Part shown: positions 41,841 through 53,719 of the stretch, piece by piece
Position numbering within the stretch: the stretch's first letter is position 1
How the letters are laid out: the number at the start of each line of letters is the position of its first letter
From: Ampullaceana balthica
Taxonomy: Eukaryota > Mollusca > Gastropoda > Lymnaeidae
Assembly: GCA_944989445.1 (NCBI GenBank)
Contig: CALYLW010001205.1
Location: forward strand, 62,001-126,000
DNA: 64,000 nucleotides
Direction: 5' to 3'
The notes under the pieces: generated by a model
Seen by the model: only the letters and a program-made list of their open reading frames with translations
What the model was told of the DNA's origin: nothing
Databases searched by the model: none
Program-made: the position numbers and the translations under genes

Positions 41841-44672
41841 ATGAAAACTGTGATTAGTACAATTCCAAAAATATTTGAACACATCAATTTAGCTGAGGAG
41901 CAGGCAAAGGATGGTGGATTAAATAAACTATGGCAAAAAGCTAAAAGTCAGAGGGTGGAAAACACCAAACAAGGAATAATAACGTTTGAAATAAACAATA
42001 ATATACTATACAGGATATTTATTTCTAAAATAGATAACAGTGTTGAAAAAAAATTGGTGATTCCGAAATCATACCGACGATTAGTCTTAGAAACGGCTCA
42101 TACAACAGCATTAGCCGGACACATGTCAGTCAGAAGAACCAAATACAGAATTTTTTATCAGTATTTCTGGCCACGTATGAGCATAGATATCAAGGAATTC
42201 ATTAAGTCTTGCCCTATTTGCCAAAAAGCACGTCCACCGGGGAGCATAAAACCCATAGAGTTAGGTCAAATGGAAGTGATCGGAACACCATTTCAGAAGG
42301 TTGCTATTGATATCGTAGGGCCATTACAATTAAGTGATAATAAGAATAGATATATCTTTACGTTGGTAGATATGGCTACTCGTTGGCCTGAAGCTATTGC
42401 ACTAAAAAATATAACAACACAAGACGTTTATGAGGCCCTATTAACAATATTCTCTAGAATGGGATTCCCGGAAGAGATCTTGTCAGATAACGGGCCCCAG
42501 TTCTCCTCCGATATGTACAAACAGGTGTGTGAATTGTTTAACATAAAATCCAGTCACTCTTCTATTTACCACCCACAGTCTTACGGGAGGGTAGAAAGAT
42601 TAAATGGCACCCTAAAAAGCATGTTAAGAAAAGTGGCAGATGAGGAACCCAACAATTGGGATAGATTTTTGCCGGCAATTTTGTTTGCATATCGGGAAGT
42701 TCCGAACGAGACAACGGCAATGTCTCCTTATGAACTCCTCTTCGGGCGAAAAGTGAGAGGACCAATGTCAATTTTAAGGAAAATACTGACAAATGAAAAT
42801 ACGACAGAGGAAGGTAAAACAACATATGAATATATAATAGACCTCATAAACAGAATAAAATCAGGGTTATATAAAACAGAGGCAATCACGAAAGGAAAGG
42901 CAAATAAATATAAACAATATTATGATCAAAGGGCTAGAGAGAAAGATATACAAATTGGTGACAAAGTGCTCGTGTTGATACCTAAAAAAGGAAATAAACT
43001 CGCTCTGTATTCAGAAGGTCCATTCACCGTCACGAGAAAATTATCGAAATTTAATGTAGAGATTGCGAAGGGACATAAGCGTATAGTTTATCACCTCAAC
43101 AGATTAACAAAATTTGTCGAAAATAACATGGATAACACAGATGCGAACTTATCGGCAGCAGAGAAAAATGAAAAGACAATTAATGGTGCCAGTGCCACAG
43201 TGATAGCCGAAGAAGAAGAGGAAGATGTAAATAGTGAAGACATTAAGCAAATTCCGTTAATCAACGTCAAGGATAATTCAGGCATTGACATTAATAAGGA
43301 ACTAACGGAGACACAGAAAAGACAAGTTGACGATATGGTGCAAGAGTACAAAGAAATCATTTCATATATCCCAGGGAAAACATCGGCGGGTACGCACAAA
43401 ATAGAATTATTAGACTCTAAGCCCATTAACGTAAAACCTTATGCAATACCTATACATATGATTCAAAGTCTAAAAGAAGAGATTAGTAAGATGTTAGAAC
43501 TAGGTATAATCGAGGAATCACAGTCACCATATTGCTCTCCCTTAGTTTTAATTAAGAAAAAAGATGGATCGATTCGGACTTGCGTGGATTATATAAAATT
43601 GAACGCAATTACAAAAAAAGTAGCAGAAGTTATACCTAACCAGGATAAACTTCTAGAACACATGAATAAAGCCAAATACTTTACGAAACTACACGTAACA
43701 AAGGGATATTGGCAAATACCTCTTGAGGAGAAAAGCAAAGAATACACAGCTTTTCAAGGCCCAGACGGGGCATATCAATATAACTTTATGCCATTCGGAT
43801 TGGCAACCGCACCGGCAACGTTCAATAAAATTGTTAAGAAATTATTCAAAGGAATAAAAGAGGTAGTTACTTATTTTGACGATATCTGTGTATACACAGA
43901 CGACTGGGAGTCACATATACGAGTTACTCGAGAGGTTTTAGAGATTCTGAAAAAGGCAGGGTTCACCATTAAACCATCTAAGTTAGAAATAGGTAAAGAA
44001 TCAATCGAATTTCTGGGACATAGAATTGGAGCAGGCATCTTAAAACCAGACATGAACAATATAAACAAAGTGTTGGAAATAGAACGAACCAAAAATAAGA
44101 GACAAGTAAGGGGACTAGTTGGCCTAATAGCGTATTACAATAAATTTATACCTAATTTTTCAACGATAACAGCCCCATTGACGGACCTTACAAAGAAAGG
44201 TAAACCTAATAATATATGTTGGACTAAGGAATGCCAACAAGCATTGGATACAATCCAAAACTATTTAACAAATAACCCCATTTTGGTTCTGCCCGACATT
44301 AAGGAACCCTTTATAGTTCGTACAGATGCGTCAACGAAGGGATTTGGGGCATGTTTGATGCAGAAGATAGACAATATGCTCCACCCGGTTAAATATATTA
44401 GTCGTAAACTTTTTGACAGGGAAACTAGATACTCAACAATAGAGAGGGAATGCTTGGCAATAATATGGGGAATTCAGAAATTATCCTACTATTTAATGGG
44501 GGCAAGATTTACGCTCCAGTGTGACCACCAAGCGTTAAAATATTTGAATACGACTAAATTTGAAAATTCAAGAGTTTCCAGGTGGTCTTTGATGTTACAG
44601 GAATACGATTTCAACGTGGAATACATTAAAGGTGAAGATGACATTATTGCAGATTTTTTATCTCGGCAATAA
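41841..44672 (+). CDS. pol: Pol: integrase then reverse transcriptase-RNase H
   Basis: 943 residues from the ATG, in frame with gag and pro; eight codons separate it from the protease UGA. Integrase: HHCC finger (H87, H94, C124, C127), catalytic D157, D216, E252 (D,D35E) and a GPF motif at 393-395. An acidic linker (450-470) follows, then RT about 500-700 with LVLIKKKDGSIRTCVDY, PFGLATAPATF and YFDD (678-681), and RNase H about 815-943 with RTDAS (D829) and CDHQAL (D895). Residue 618 in motif A is His where the family has the first catalytic Asp, so RT activity is probably lost. Integrase before RT defines Gmr1-type elements. Confidence 0.95.
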   Translation: MKTVISTIPKIFEHINLAEEQAKDGGLNKLWQKAKSQRVENTKQGIITFEINNNILYRIFISKIDNSVEKKLVIPKSYRRLVLETAHTTALAGHMSVRRTKYRIFYQYFWPRMSIDIKEFIKSCPICQKARPPGSIKPIELGQMEVIGTPFQKVAIDIVGPLQLSDNKNRYIFTLVDMATRWPEAIALKNITTQDVYEALLTIFSRMGFPEEILSDNGPQFSSDMYKQVCELFNIKSSHSSIYHPQSYGRVERLNGTLKSMLRKVADEEPNNWDRFLPAILFAYREVPNETTAMSPYELLFGRKVRGPMSILRKILTNENTTEEGKTTYEYIIDLINRIKSGLYKTEAITKGKANKYKQYYDQRAREKDIQIGDKVLVLIPKKGNKLALYSEGPFTVTRKLSKFNVEIAKGHKRIVYHLNRLTKFVENNMDNTDANLSAAEKNEKTINGASATVIAEEEEEDVNSEDIKQIPLINVKDNSGIDINKELTETQKRQVDDMVQEYKEIISYIPGKTSAGTHKIELLDSKPINVKPYAIPIHMIQSLKEEISKMLELGIIEESQSPYCSPLVLIKKKDGSIRTCVDYIKLNAITKKVAEVIPNQDKLLEHMNKAKYFTKLHVTKGYWQIPLEEKSKEYTAFQGPDGAYQYNFMPFGLATAPATFNKIVKKLFKGIKEVVTYFDDICVYTDDWESHIRVTREVLEILKKAGFTIKPSKLEIGKESIEFLGHRIGAGILKPDMNNINKVLEIERTKNKRQVRGLVGLIAYYNKFIPNFSTITAPLTDLTKKGKPNNICWTKECQQALDTIQNYLTNNPILVLPDIKEPFIVRTDASTKGFGACLMQKIDNMLHPVKYISRKLFDRETRYSTIERECLAIIWGIQKLSYYLMGARFTLQCDHQALKYLNTTKFENSRVSRWSLMLQEYDFNVEYIKGEDDIIADFLSRQ

Positions 44673-46263
44673 GCAGATATGGCAGCTGATTGGTTAGATA
44701 TTTACATCAAAAATTCGGTCAAGTTACGGCGACCAGGGGATAGAGGGGAGACAAAGTGGAAATTGAGAGGTCAAGAAAAATTTAAAAGTTGTGACAAGGG
44801 CTGCCGGGTAGATGGTTGTTGACACAGACAAACTACGATGTAACATCATAGGATCATGACAGATATGGTAATGTCAATCATAATTACTGAGCAGAAATCA
44901 AACCATGACCGACAAGGACTCGCAGGACAGGTTTATGATTCGGCCGAGTCACGAAGGTCGAAAAACAAGTAGAGTTGCTTGTTCATGGGGACTAATTTGG
45001 GTAGAAATTGAGGTCTGAGTCACCTCGGGCCAGTATTATTATTATATGAACATGATGTAAGGTTTCATAGCGATTATGTACTTATGTTAGTTAGTACTTA
45101 CGGATGGTTGTAAATAAATATGAGATGGTTGTATTTTCGTGCTGATGTTTTTTATTATAATTTTTGGCTCCGGGTGACCTCGGGCAAAATTTTATTATAA
45201 GGAGATGTAATTATTTATATATATATATATATATATTTATGAAATTATGAGATATGATGATAATGATTGTGTTCATGATTATGAGTATTATGATGAATTA
45301 TGTTGATTACGACTACTATATGCACATGATTGTTATATAATTGATTGTAATGGGTTAAATACAATCAGGCTGAAATGTCTATAGTTTGGATAAGTAGTTA
45401 TCCCTATAACATTATCTCATGCTGGAGGTAATCCTGGAATAAATATCTTAAGGAATTTATATGAGGAACCAGTAGAGTCAGTTGGTAAATAGAAAACAAT
45501 CTAGCGTAAAAATGGTCAATTGTTGGGTAATAAATATGTTGTAGTGCTATGACCAGGAGGATGTCGAAGGTTGTTCTATGAGATTAAAGATAATGATAAC
45601 GTACGAGTAGTAGGTTGGTGAAGTCAGACCTGTATGGCATGGGAGATAGGCTCCCTCTGTTATATAATTAACTACGTCCTGTGCGGCAGGAGTGATGGGC
45701 AGTTTTTGTTTATCAATTAACCAAGTTCCTGTGTGGCAGGAGCGATGGGCTGTATTTATATACATAGATTTAGAATTGTGCCTATGGAGGGATAAGAGAG
45801 CTTAATAACACAGGTGTTATTAAAAAAAAAGTAATTAAGTGAGCAGTGATTGCTCCGTAATATGCCACATGATGTGGACACGTTCTTATGTGCTAGAAAG
45901 TTTCTTGTGTCGTTTTTTCCAAGATTGTAAATTGTGTATTTATATATAGATTAATTATTATAGATAATGAGATGCATTAAGACTTCACATGTATATATTA
46001 TTTTTTATTGCATTGATGTAGATATAGAATATGTAATCCATGTGTGGTAGTAGGACGGCTGTCCTTCTCGAATGACTTTGCGGAATATTGGAGTCGTATA
46101 CAAGTACGACCAAATTGACTTCTTTTCCTCTGTGTTGTATATACTAAATTATTTTTAAAGATATTAATTTATGATGTATTATATTAATGTATTTATAATG
46201 TGCAGTGATTCCATGCCCTGTCTTTGTTGTATTGTGAGATTCTACTCGTAAGTAGAATCTAAC
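44673..46263 (+). other. Long 3' non-coding part of the LTR element
   Basis: About 1.6 kb between pol and the polypurine tract, the place where envelope genes sit in some elements. No frame above about 70 codons, no signal peptide or transmembrane pattern. Holds a short TA run (45212-45236) and small direct repeats: CCTCGGGC at about 45023 and 45180, and GTGCGGCAGGAG / GTGTGGCAGGAG near 45680 and 45732. Confidence 0.8.
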
Positions 46264-46276
46264 GGAAGAGGGGGGA
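46264..46276 (+). promoter_or_regulatory. Polypurine tract
   Basis: GGAAGAGGGGGGA ending two bases before the 3' LTR; primes plus-strand DNA synthesis in this element class. Confidence 0.92.
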
Positions 46277-46278
46277 TA

Positions 46279-46750
46279 TGTCACTGGGGGTATGAGAATC
46301 ACTGCGAATGATTGTTGTGAGATTGTTGTGAGCCAGTGTGTGAGTCGGCTCAAGGCGTGCGTGACAAGAGTTCACTTGTGAATATGATGCTAATTGTATT
46401 CACCCGGTATGCAAGTTAGAGAGCCGTGTCGTGGATAAATGGTGTGTGTGAGACAGAGAGACGGATGAAGACTGACCAGTGCAGAGGTCCATAGCCCTTG
46501 TTAGGGCTAGACATTGAGTATAGAGCGTTGGCTCTGGATAGCTAATGACCCATCGAGGTGGCTCGAGTGTCCAGGGTATTAGGGACAGAGGGTCCATGTA
46601 TGCACTTAAAGGGAGTGGTCATTGTTGAATGGAGTACGTCATGTACCTGAATCAGTGCTGTACATATATTGAGGAATAATAAAGGCTTGACGTATACGGG
46701 AACAAGAGTCGAGACTTAGTCTTCTTTTATCCAGAACCCAGAACGCAACA
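46279..46750 (+). repeat. 3' LTR
   Basis: 472 bp, TGTCACTGGGGG...CGCAACA, followed directly by the CATAC duplication. Confidence 0.97.
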
Positions 46751-46755
46751 CATAC

Positions 46756-48339
46756 GAACATGAGGAATGTAATGTTTAGGCACCTTGGATAGCATACGAC
46801 CAAAAAATAAAGTTGTTGTTCAAATTAACGGATTTGTATTCTGTATTTTGTACAATATGACAAATTCGTATGTTTCAACTTCAATAGAATCGTTATCTCA
46901 TTAAATAGCCTATGACCATACTTATATTATCCACTATCAAGTATTCGATGGCGGCTAATTCAATTACCGATACTGCCCCAGATGATATTACAGCCTTTGT
47001 AATAAATTCATACTTCTTTCATTCCTTTTTTAATGCGAGGTTAACTATTGTTAACACAGCGATCCCGACGAAAAATCATGCATGGTTGCACAAAACAGCT
47101 TGTAACACAATTATGTCTCAGAACTTGTTGAATCACACCTCAGGCAAGTCTCCTGTTAAACAATGACTCGACCTGCTTGATCTAACACATTAGTGTTGCG
47201 TTACACTTTATTGACCTATTTTTTAAAAAATAAAAATTGTTTAAGTTTATATTAATTTAATTATAAGTGTGTTCAGTTTGCGGTTTGTAAAGTTGTTATA
47301 TATCAGCCAGTTACTACAGGTCTTGAAAGTAATAGTTAGTTGATTTTAAATGTTTTTTTTTCTCTTTTTTGACAAGCTGCATTAACTTTTTATTAATTAC
47401 ATATTTATTTACATATTTTAAACAATTTAGGAAACTCCAGTTCATTTCACAGCAGCGCTAAAGAAAGGTTTTAGTCTCTTCATTTTTAAATAATGTTTTT
47501 ACATATTTTTTTTTCAATGGCGTGTTTGACTCACTGCTTATACGTCATATGTTTAAGTTTTGCCAGCTACCCGGAAGTAAAATAAAGTTCCCAATTTCAG
47601 GCCTTTTCAAGCACATTTCACAATCTTTTATAGTCACATAAGAAAAGGTTAGTCTGTGACGAGTACAATGCCGCACCACCTTTACCTTATCGCAATTTAA
47701 TCGGGTGTTAATGTGGGATGCATTGACATAGATCTTGATCAACAGGCAATTGGTCAACATTTGTCTAGTAGATGCCTTAACTGTTTGTAATATATTAAGC
47801 TTTATTCTTGGGGGAACTCACTCTCTTGTATTAGTTTTATAATGTTTGAGTGATGTCCCTTACATGTTTAGTTTTTCGTTATTGAATACAGAATAAACGA
47901 GGCGTACATACAATGGCTTCCTCGTCTGTTGTATCATCTATCTAGAATTATAAGATCTCAATCCACTTCACTTTTGATTTTTATTGTCAAATGTCCGGCC
48001 CAAGGGTAAAATATGGTCCGCCTTCACATTTTAACAGGCCCGCGATGCTATCTTAAATAATAAGTTCAATGGCGATTTTTTCCTGTAACGTAAAATTATT
48101 TCAACAATCGATGCCGTGTTAAATGTATCTGCTGAGCTATTGATTTTGAAAAGACGATGAAGCTGCGTTAATTTATTATGTTATGTATACGAAATTTGAT
48201 GATGTACGATTGCAAAAAGATGCAGTGTTGTTTTTTTTTCTTTAATTATTTTTTTTTAGCTAACTTAGAAAAGGAAATGTACCTTATGGAAAAGGTGTAC
48301 ATTTTAATTTTAGACAATTTATATATATCACAATTTTTT
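46756..48339. other. No gene supported
   Basis: AT-rich sequence with a GC-richer patch near 47985-48050 (TCCGGCCC, GGCCCGCG) that resembles inner parts of hAT elements and may belong to the hAT relic at 50690. The frames at 46912-47166 and 47545-47760 (-) show no known motif. Confidence 0.4.
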
Positions 48340-50600
48340 ACACGTTATACATCAGCAATAGATGCCCTTGGCAAGAAATCTCACGTAAATACGGACTAGT
48401 TTGATGAATATTGGGACGAGATGAAACCCGTCACTGAAGCCAAAAGGAAAGCTCTTATGGCCTACAAGGAAAAGCCCACACCCGACAGGCTGCATGCCTT
48501 AAAATCAGCAAAGTTGCATGTCCAAAAAAGTTGCCCGTCAATGTGCCAATACCTACTGGCTAAACCTCTGCACCAGCATACAATCAGCTGCAGAAATGGG
48601 CAATGCCAGAGCCATGTACGAAAATATCAAAAGAGCAACTGGCCCTTTGACGTCCAAAGTTGCCCCCCCCCAGCTAAAGTCCAAAAGTGGAGAACTTATC
48701 CAAGACCAGGCAGGACAGCTAAAACGGTGGGTTGAGCATTATCTGGAACTGTACTCAACAGTTACCACAGTCTCCAGCACCGCTCTAGATGACATCCCCG
48801 ATATGCCACTCATGGAAGAGCTTGATATCATGCCCACACAGGAAGAGCTGAGCAAAGCAATTGACAGCCTAGCTTGTGGAAAAGCCCCTGGGAATGATGG
48901 CATACCACCGGAAGCTCTAAAGAGTGGCAAGACAGACTTACTACAGCCATTGCACGAGCTTCTGTCCCTCTGCTGGGAACAGGGCTATATCCGCCAAGAC
49001 CTAAAGGATGCAAATATAGTGACACTATATAAAAACAAGGGTGATAGAAGTGACTGCAATAACTATCGTGGCATCTCACTCCTTAGTATTGTAGGAAAGG
49101 CCTTCGCCCGTGTCATACTAACACGTTTACAGAGTCTAGCATCCCGTGTCTATCCAGAATCTCAATGCGGTTTCCGGGCTGGTCGGTCTACCATAGACAT
49201 GGTGTTCTCCATACGGCAGCTCCAGGAAAAATACAGAGAGCAACAGATGCCACTATACATTGCCTTCGTGGACCTTACGAAAGCCTTTGATTTCGTCAGT
49301 CGCAACGGGCTATTCCAAATCCTGGTAAAAATCGGCTGTCCCCCACACCTACTCGCCATCGTCAGGCAGTTCCATGATAATATGCAGGGCACAGTGCAGT
49401 TTCGATAAAGCTACGTCAGAAGCCTTTCCTGTCAGCAGCGGAGTTAAACAAGGTTGTGTACTTGCACCTACACTGTTCGCAATATTCTTCTATGTACTGC
49501 TTTGATACGCATTCAAGGATAGCAGTGATGGAATCTGGTTACACACCAGAGCTGATGGAGGACTTTTCAACACTGCCCGCCTTCGAGCCAAGACCAAAAC
49601 GACAGATATCCTAATACGTGAGCTACTCTTTGCGGATGATGCGGCATTAACAGCATACACAGAAACTGGTTTGCAACAACTCGTGTCAAGCTTCTCCAAT
49701 GCCTGCAAAGAATGTGGTCTGCAAATCAGCTTGAAAAAGACAAACATCATGGCCCAAGACACACAACCTCCTCCTACCATCAATATCGAAAATGAAAACT
49801 TGGAGGTTGTTGACAGCTTCACCTACTTGGGTTCCAAGGTCTCCAATATATTGTCCATTTAAGAGGAAATAAACAGTAGAATTGGCAAGGCAGCTGCCAC
49901 AATGGCTAAATTAAGCAAACGGGTCTGGCAAAACACCAAGTTAACAGAGAAAACCAAACTGTGTGTCTATAGAGCCTGCGTCATTAGTACACTGCTATAC
50001 GGGAGCGAGACATGGACCACTGATACATCCCAAGAGCGCAAGCTTAATAGCTTCCACTTGAGATGCCTGCGACGCATCCTAGGCATTAAATGGCAAGACA
50101 AGGTGCCTAATACTGAGGTCCTAATGCGTGCCAATACCCAAAGCATGTTCTCAATCCTTAGTGAAAGACGCCTGAGATGGCTAGGACATGTTAAAAGAAT
50201 GAGCCCTGGCCGAATCCCCAAGGACCTGCTATATGGAGAACTGGCATTGGGAAAGAGGAAGACAGGTCGCCCATGTCTGCGATTTAAAGATGTCTGCCAA
50301 AGGGACATGAAAGCAGCCAGAATACGCACAAGCGACTTGAAAGTGTAAGGCAGAAGACGGATCTGCGTGGCGCACATTTGTCAAAGAGGGACGTCATGAT
50401 AGCCGAGGAGCGTAGGATGGAGGAGGCTACAGAAAGAAGAGCTAGGAGAAAGGCCAAAACATTTGGTAGCAAAGAATTCGTGTGTAAAAGCTGTGATAAA
50501 GACTGTTACTCAAGGATAGGACTGCACAGCCACTCGAAGAAATGCAACCCAACTCAACAGTGATGCACCATCGTCTCGCGAGATGGAAGGATGCCGATTG
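48340..50600 (+). pseudogene. LINE (non-LTR retrotransposon) relic, RT and C-terminal finger
   Basis: 5'-truncated. The homologous frame can be followed from about 48346 (AIDALGKKSHVNTD, then a stop at 48397-48399), through 48421-48530, shifting into 48518-49408: GKAPGNDGIPPEALKSG, LYKNKGDRSDCNNYRGISLL, CGFRAGRSTIDMVFSIRQLQ and FVDLTKAFDFVSR (RT motif A). A frameshift lies near 49404, followed by GVKQGCVLAPTLFAI, a stop near 49502, LFADDAA (catalytic box) and FTYLGSKVS, a stop at 49861, then GHVKRMSPGRIPKDLLYGEL (49902-50348) and a C-terminal CX2CX12HX3C finger (50378-50563). Endonuclease domain missing. Dead. Clade not assigned. Confidence 0.92.
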
Positions 50601-50689
50601 CAAGACATCTAAACATTCTTAACACAAATCTTCAAAGGCAAAATGCAGTGGTAAGCCAATTATAATAACCATAATTTAAATTACATATC

Positions 50690-51392
50690 AAGGCCTTTGG
50701 GAACATTCTGCAACTTTTTCAAAGGCAACTGTCTCAAATGCAGTCTTATACCACACATGTCCCCTTACTACAGGAAATCATGACATGTTTTACAAAAAGA
50801 AGCTTCAATGAGCAAATACAGAAGTATGTTGTAGATGTCAAATCAATGGCTGATGACTTTCAAAGACTTTTAAGGACTTTGAAACGATTGGAAATGAAAT
50901 CATAAGTTTTTCTTTACCTTTCTCTGTTGACCCTGATGATGCTACATGCCATCTGCAAATATAACTAATTAAGTAGCAGAGTGTTGCTGAATGTCGCAAC
51001 AGGCAACAGCTTTCTCACATTGACCTTTACAGTCAGCTGGATAAAGAGAAATTCAAAGAGTCGTACATTTTCTAACAAAATGCTCAGCTTGTTTGGTTCG
51101 ACATACTTGGGTAAACAGACATTTTCAATTATGAATTTTAACAAGATCTGTGTAATGACGGGAAAAAGTGACTCTCACATACATAATAGTATACGTATTA
51201 AAAACCAGTGGCATTAAGCCTGACCTGATCCTATTTACTGCATTTAAGATCTTAGTTTCACCATTCACATTAAAATGTCCCTATTAAAACTTCTCAACCT
51301 ATTTCATCTTTATAATATTATTTTTATCCGGCCCGCGAATATCTTTACTTCGAGGAATATGGCCCACCATGCAAAATGTTTGGACGCCTCTG
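50690..51392 (+). pseudogene. hAT-type transposase relic with right terminus
   Basis: Frame 50690-50905 (KAFGNILQLFQRQLSQMQSY, then VPLLQEIMTCFTKRSFNEQI) and frame 50981-51217 ending MLSLFGSTYLGKQTFSIMNF resemble the C-terminal part and dimerisation block of hAT-derived proteins such as GTF2I-repeat/ZBED relatives. Frameshifts separate them. The right end reads TTTGGACGCCTCTG at 51392, i.e. a CAGAGGCGTCCAAA terminus, followed by CTTTATAC as possible target site. The LINE at 48340 may have landed inside this element. The left end was not found. Confidence 0.72.
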
Positions 51393-51395
51393 CTT

Positions 51396-52065
51396 TATAC
51401 AATAATCGTATAGCAACACTTTGTTGTATGACTTCTAAATATTTACTTAGGCTTCTTCGTGTTTATTAACACATGCGCGTCTTTTGTACATTAAACATAT
51501 GTTTAAGATGTAATGAAATAATAAGTGTAAACATTCTGTAAAAGAGTTATTTACTGAAAATTTGACATCAGTAGATGTTTGTGAAGAAAAATAAAGTATC
51601 ATAATAAAAGAAAACTACTCAATCTATCTCTTTCGTGTGTGTCATAATGATAAAAATCGTGCAAATAGATTGCTAAGATTTACTTGTATTAGCATTTTAT
51701 AAATAAAAAAAAATAAAAAAAACTTGTAGACAAGCGCTAGTAGTGCAACGTGTAAATATATAGATAATTTATTTTTAATGTTCTTGCAAATAACTTCATT
51801 TTTGTAAATGAATGTGTTTCTTTTATGTTCCCCAATTAAACATTGACAAAATTACTTTTAAAAGCTTTAACTCTACAAAATAATTTGTTCGATAACGCAT
51901 TAAAATACAATGTCACAATTTTAAATATTAGTGTTTTACAATTTAAAAGTTTAGTTAATAGTTCGGAAATCGAATGTGAAATATTAATTAGTAAATTTCA
52001 TCATTTTAATTTCGGAAACCAATGTTTAAAAATGGCAATATGGAATCTTAGTTACTTTAAACAAA
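51396..52065. repeat. Dispersed repeat A, copy 2
   Basis: Collinear with 24985-25830 but without the LINE tail there. Its start coincides with the hAT right end, suggesting the hAT inserted into it. Confidence 0.82.
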
Positions 52066-52103
52066 AAAAAATTTTTTTAAAAATAAATAAATAAATAATA
52101 AGA

Positions 52104-52567
52104 TAATGTAATTTTATTTTTTTTTAAAAAGGACACGCTCTTATTTACATATAGAAAGTGCACTAAAAAGAAGAAAATAAAAAATTTTCTATGAAAACAG
52201 GTGAAATCGGTGAACCTATCTATCTACTGCACATAAAAGCGTGGGGCGCCCATCACAAATCATTTCTAATTGAAACTATTCTATTACATATATATAAATA
52301 TTTCTAATTAATGTGATTAGCATTTCTATGATCAAAGCTGTGAAACTTTTACTGTTTATTAATATTCATACAAATTTGTTTTTATGTTTCGCAGCCTTGC
52401 ACACGACAGAGAGTTGTGATGAGCGCACCACGCTTTTATGTGCAGTAGATAGGTTCACCGATTTCACCTGTTTTCATAGAAAATTTTTTATTTTCTTCTT
52501 TTTAGTGCACTTTCTATATGTAAATAAAAGCGTGTCCTTTTAAAAAAAAAGATTTTTTTACATTATT
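52104..52567. repeat. Fold-back element with ~155-bp inverted arms
   Basis: Left arm about 52104-52261, right arm about 52412-52567, nearly perfect reverse complements (GGACACGCTCTTATTTACAT, AGTGCACTAAAAAGAAG, CAGGTGAAATCGGTGAACC). The loop of about 150 bp has no known gene. Arm ends share the GGACACGCTTTTATTT and TTCTTCTTTTTAGT modules with repeats at 3450, 23695, 24310 and 53405. The frame at 52313-52543 is a by-product. Confidence 0.9.
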
Positions 52568-52839
52568 TTATTTTCTACTTTTTAGTATCAACATTTTCTT
52601 AAATTTATTTTTCGACCTTATCAATTCAATTTAATTAGTTAAACTTCATTGTCAATAACTTAAATGTGATAGTGGTAAAAAGATAGATTATTAAAAATAT
52701 AAATTAAAAATTTGTGCATTAAAATTTAAGGGAAAACAGTTACCCCAACTGAAATTTTAACCACGTACCTCCAGGTCGGAAATCGATCACGGTAACGATT
52801 TGGCCAGCACGCCTGACGAATCATCGCTCTATTGTAACA

Positions 52840-53700
52840 TATAATAAAAACTCTTTACAAACCACTTCTGACATCAACACATTGAAATTACTTGTATCCC
52901 TCTAGTGCGAATTGTTTATATAACTTGATGTGATAGTGTTAATTACACAACGCGTAAAGACAAAGTTGTTGACTTTAAATCCCTTTATATGAGACAGAAC
53001 TAAAAGTATTGTTAATGTTCATCGCGCGACAAACATTTACAGATGCGCTGATCTCCCCTGCCCTTGATGTAAAAACACGGGAATTCGGTAAACGAGGGCC
53101 AGAGTTAAACCAGTGAGCCTTGGAGGTCAACTCTAGCAGACGACTATACATTCTAAATTGTGATAAATAGAGATAAACTAAAAATTGATTAATTTAATTA
53201 CGGTACATTCGATCGATATGGAATTTTGATACAATGCATTGTCATCCACGATCGGTATGTGGTAAAGTTTTTAGATCTCTAGGACCATCAGAAGTGGTTT
53301 AATTTTACGTTACAAGATTGGAAGGAAGGATGGATGGTTGGATACAACATACAAATAGTGTGACTTAAATAAAAGCGTGTAAATAAGTAAAATGTAAAAA
53401 ACATCTTTTTTTAAAAAGGACACGCTTTTATTTCATTGGTTCTTGCATCCCTGCCCTCAAATTGAAAATTACTATGTCGAGAGGCGTTGTGTGAGAAATA
53501 GAACGAGAAAAAAAAACTCTTTGCAAACCACTTCTGACATCAACACATTGAATTTACTTGTATCCCTCAAGTGCGAATTGATTTATATAACTTAATGTGA
53601 TAGTGTTAATTAAACAACCTGTATAGACAAAGTTTTTGACTAAAAATCCATTATATATGAGACAGAACTAAAAGTAAAAATATTGCTAATGTTCATCGTT
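52840..53700 (-). repeat. Composite-repeat modules, antisense
   Basis: Minus-strand copies of the blocks seen at 23205-24345: CTGTAAATGTTTGTCGCGCG, the AGGGATTTAAAGTC box, GTACCGTAATTAAATTAAT and the CCATCCATCCTTCC stretch. A second partial copy starts at 53510 (CTTTGCAAACCACTTCTGAC occurs at both 52853 and 53519). Confidence 0.75.
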
Positions 53701-53719
53701 CAAAATCATTATACCCGGC

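Larger units (their letters stand above)
39122..46750 (+). mobile_element. Complete Gmr1-type LTR retrotransposon
   Basis: 7629 bp: 5' LTR, tRNA-Pro primer site, repeat-rich leader, gag, protease, integrase-RT-RNase H, long 3' non-coding part, polypurine tract, 3' LTR. Flanked by a perfect 5-bp duplication CATAC (39117-39121, 46751-46755). LTRs differ by about 5 substitutions and one 4-bp gap in about 470 bp, so insertion is recent. Integrase upstream of RT is the order of Gmr1-like Ty3/gypsy elements, not of ordinary gypsy. No env-like frame. This copy is probably inactive: RT motif A carries His for Asp. Confidence 0.96.

Noticed and set aside
44673..46263. Envelope gene in the LTR element
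   Set aside because: No frame long enough and no signal or membrane segment; the element is treated as a retrotransposon.
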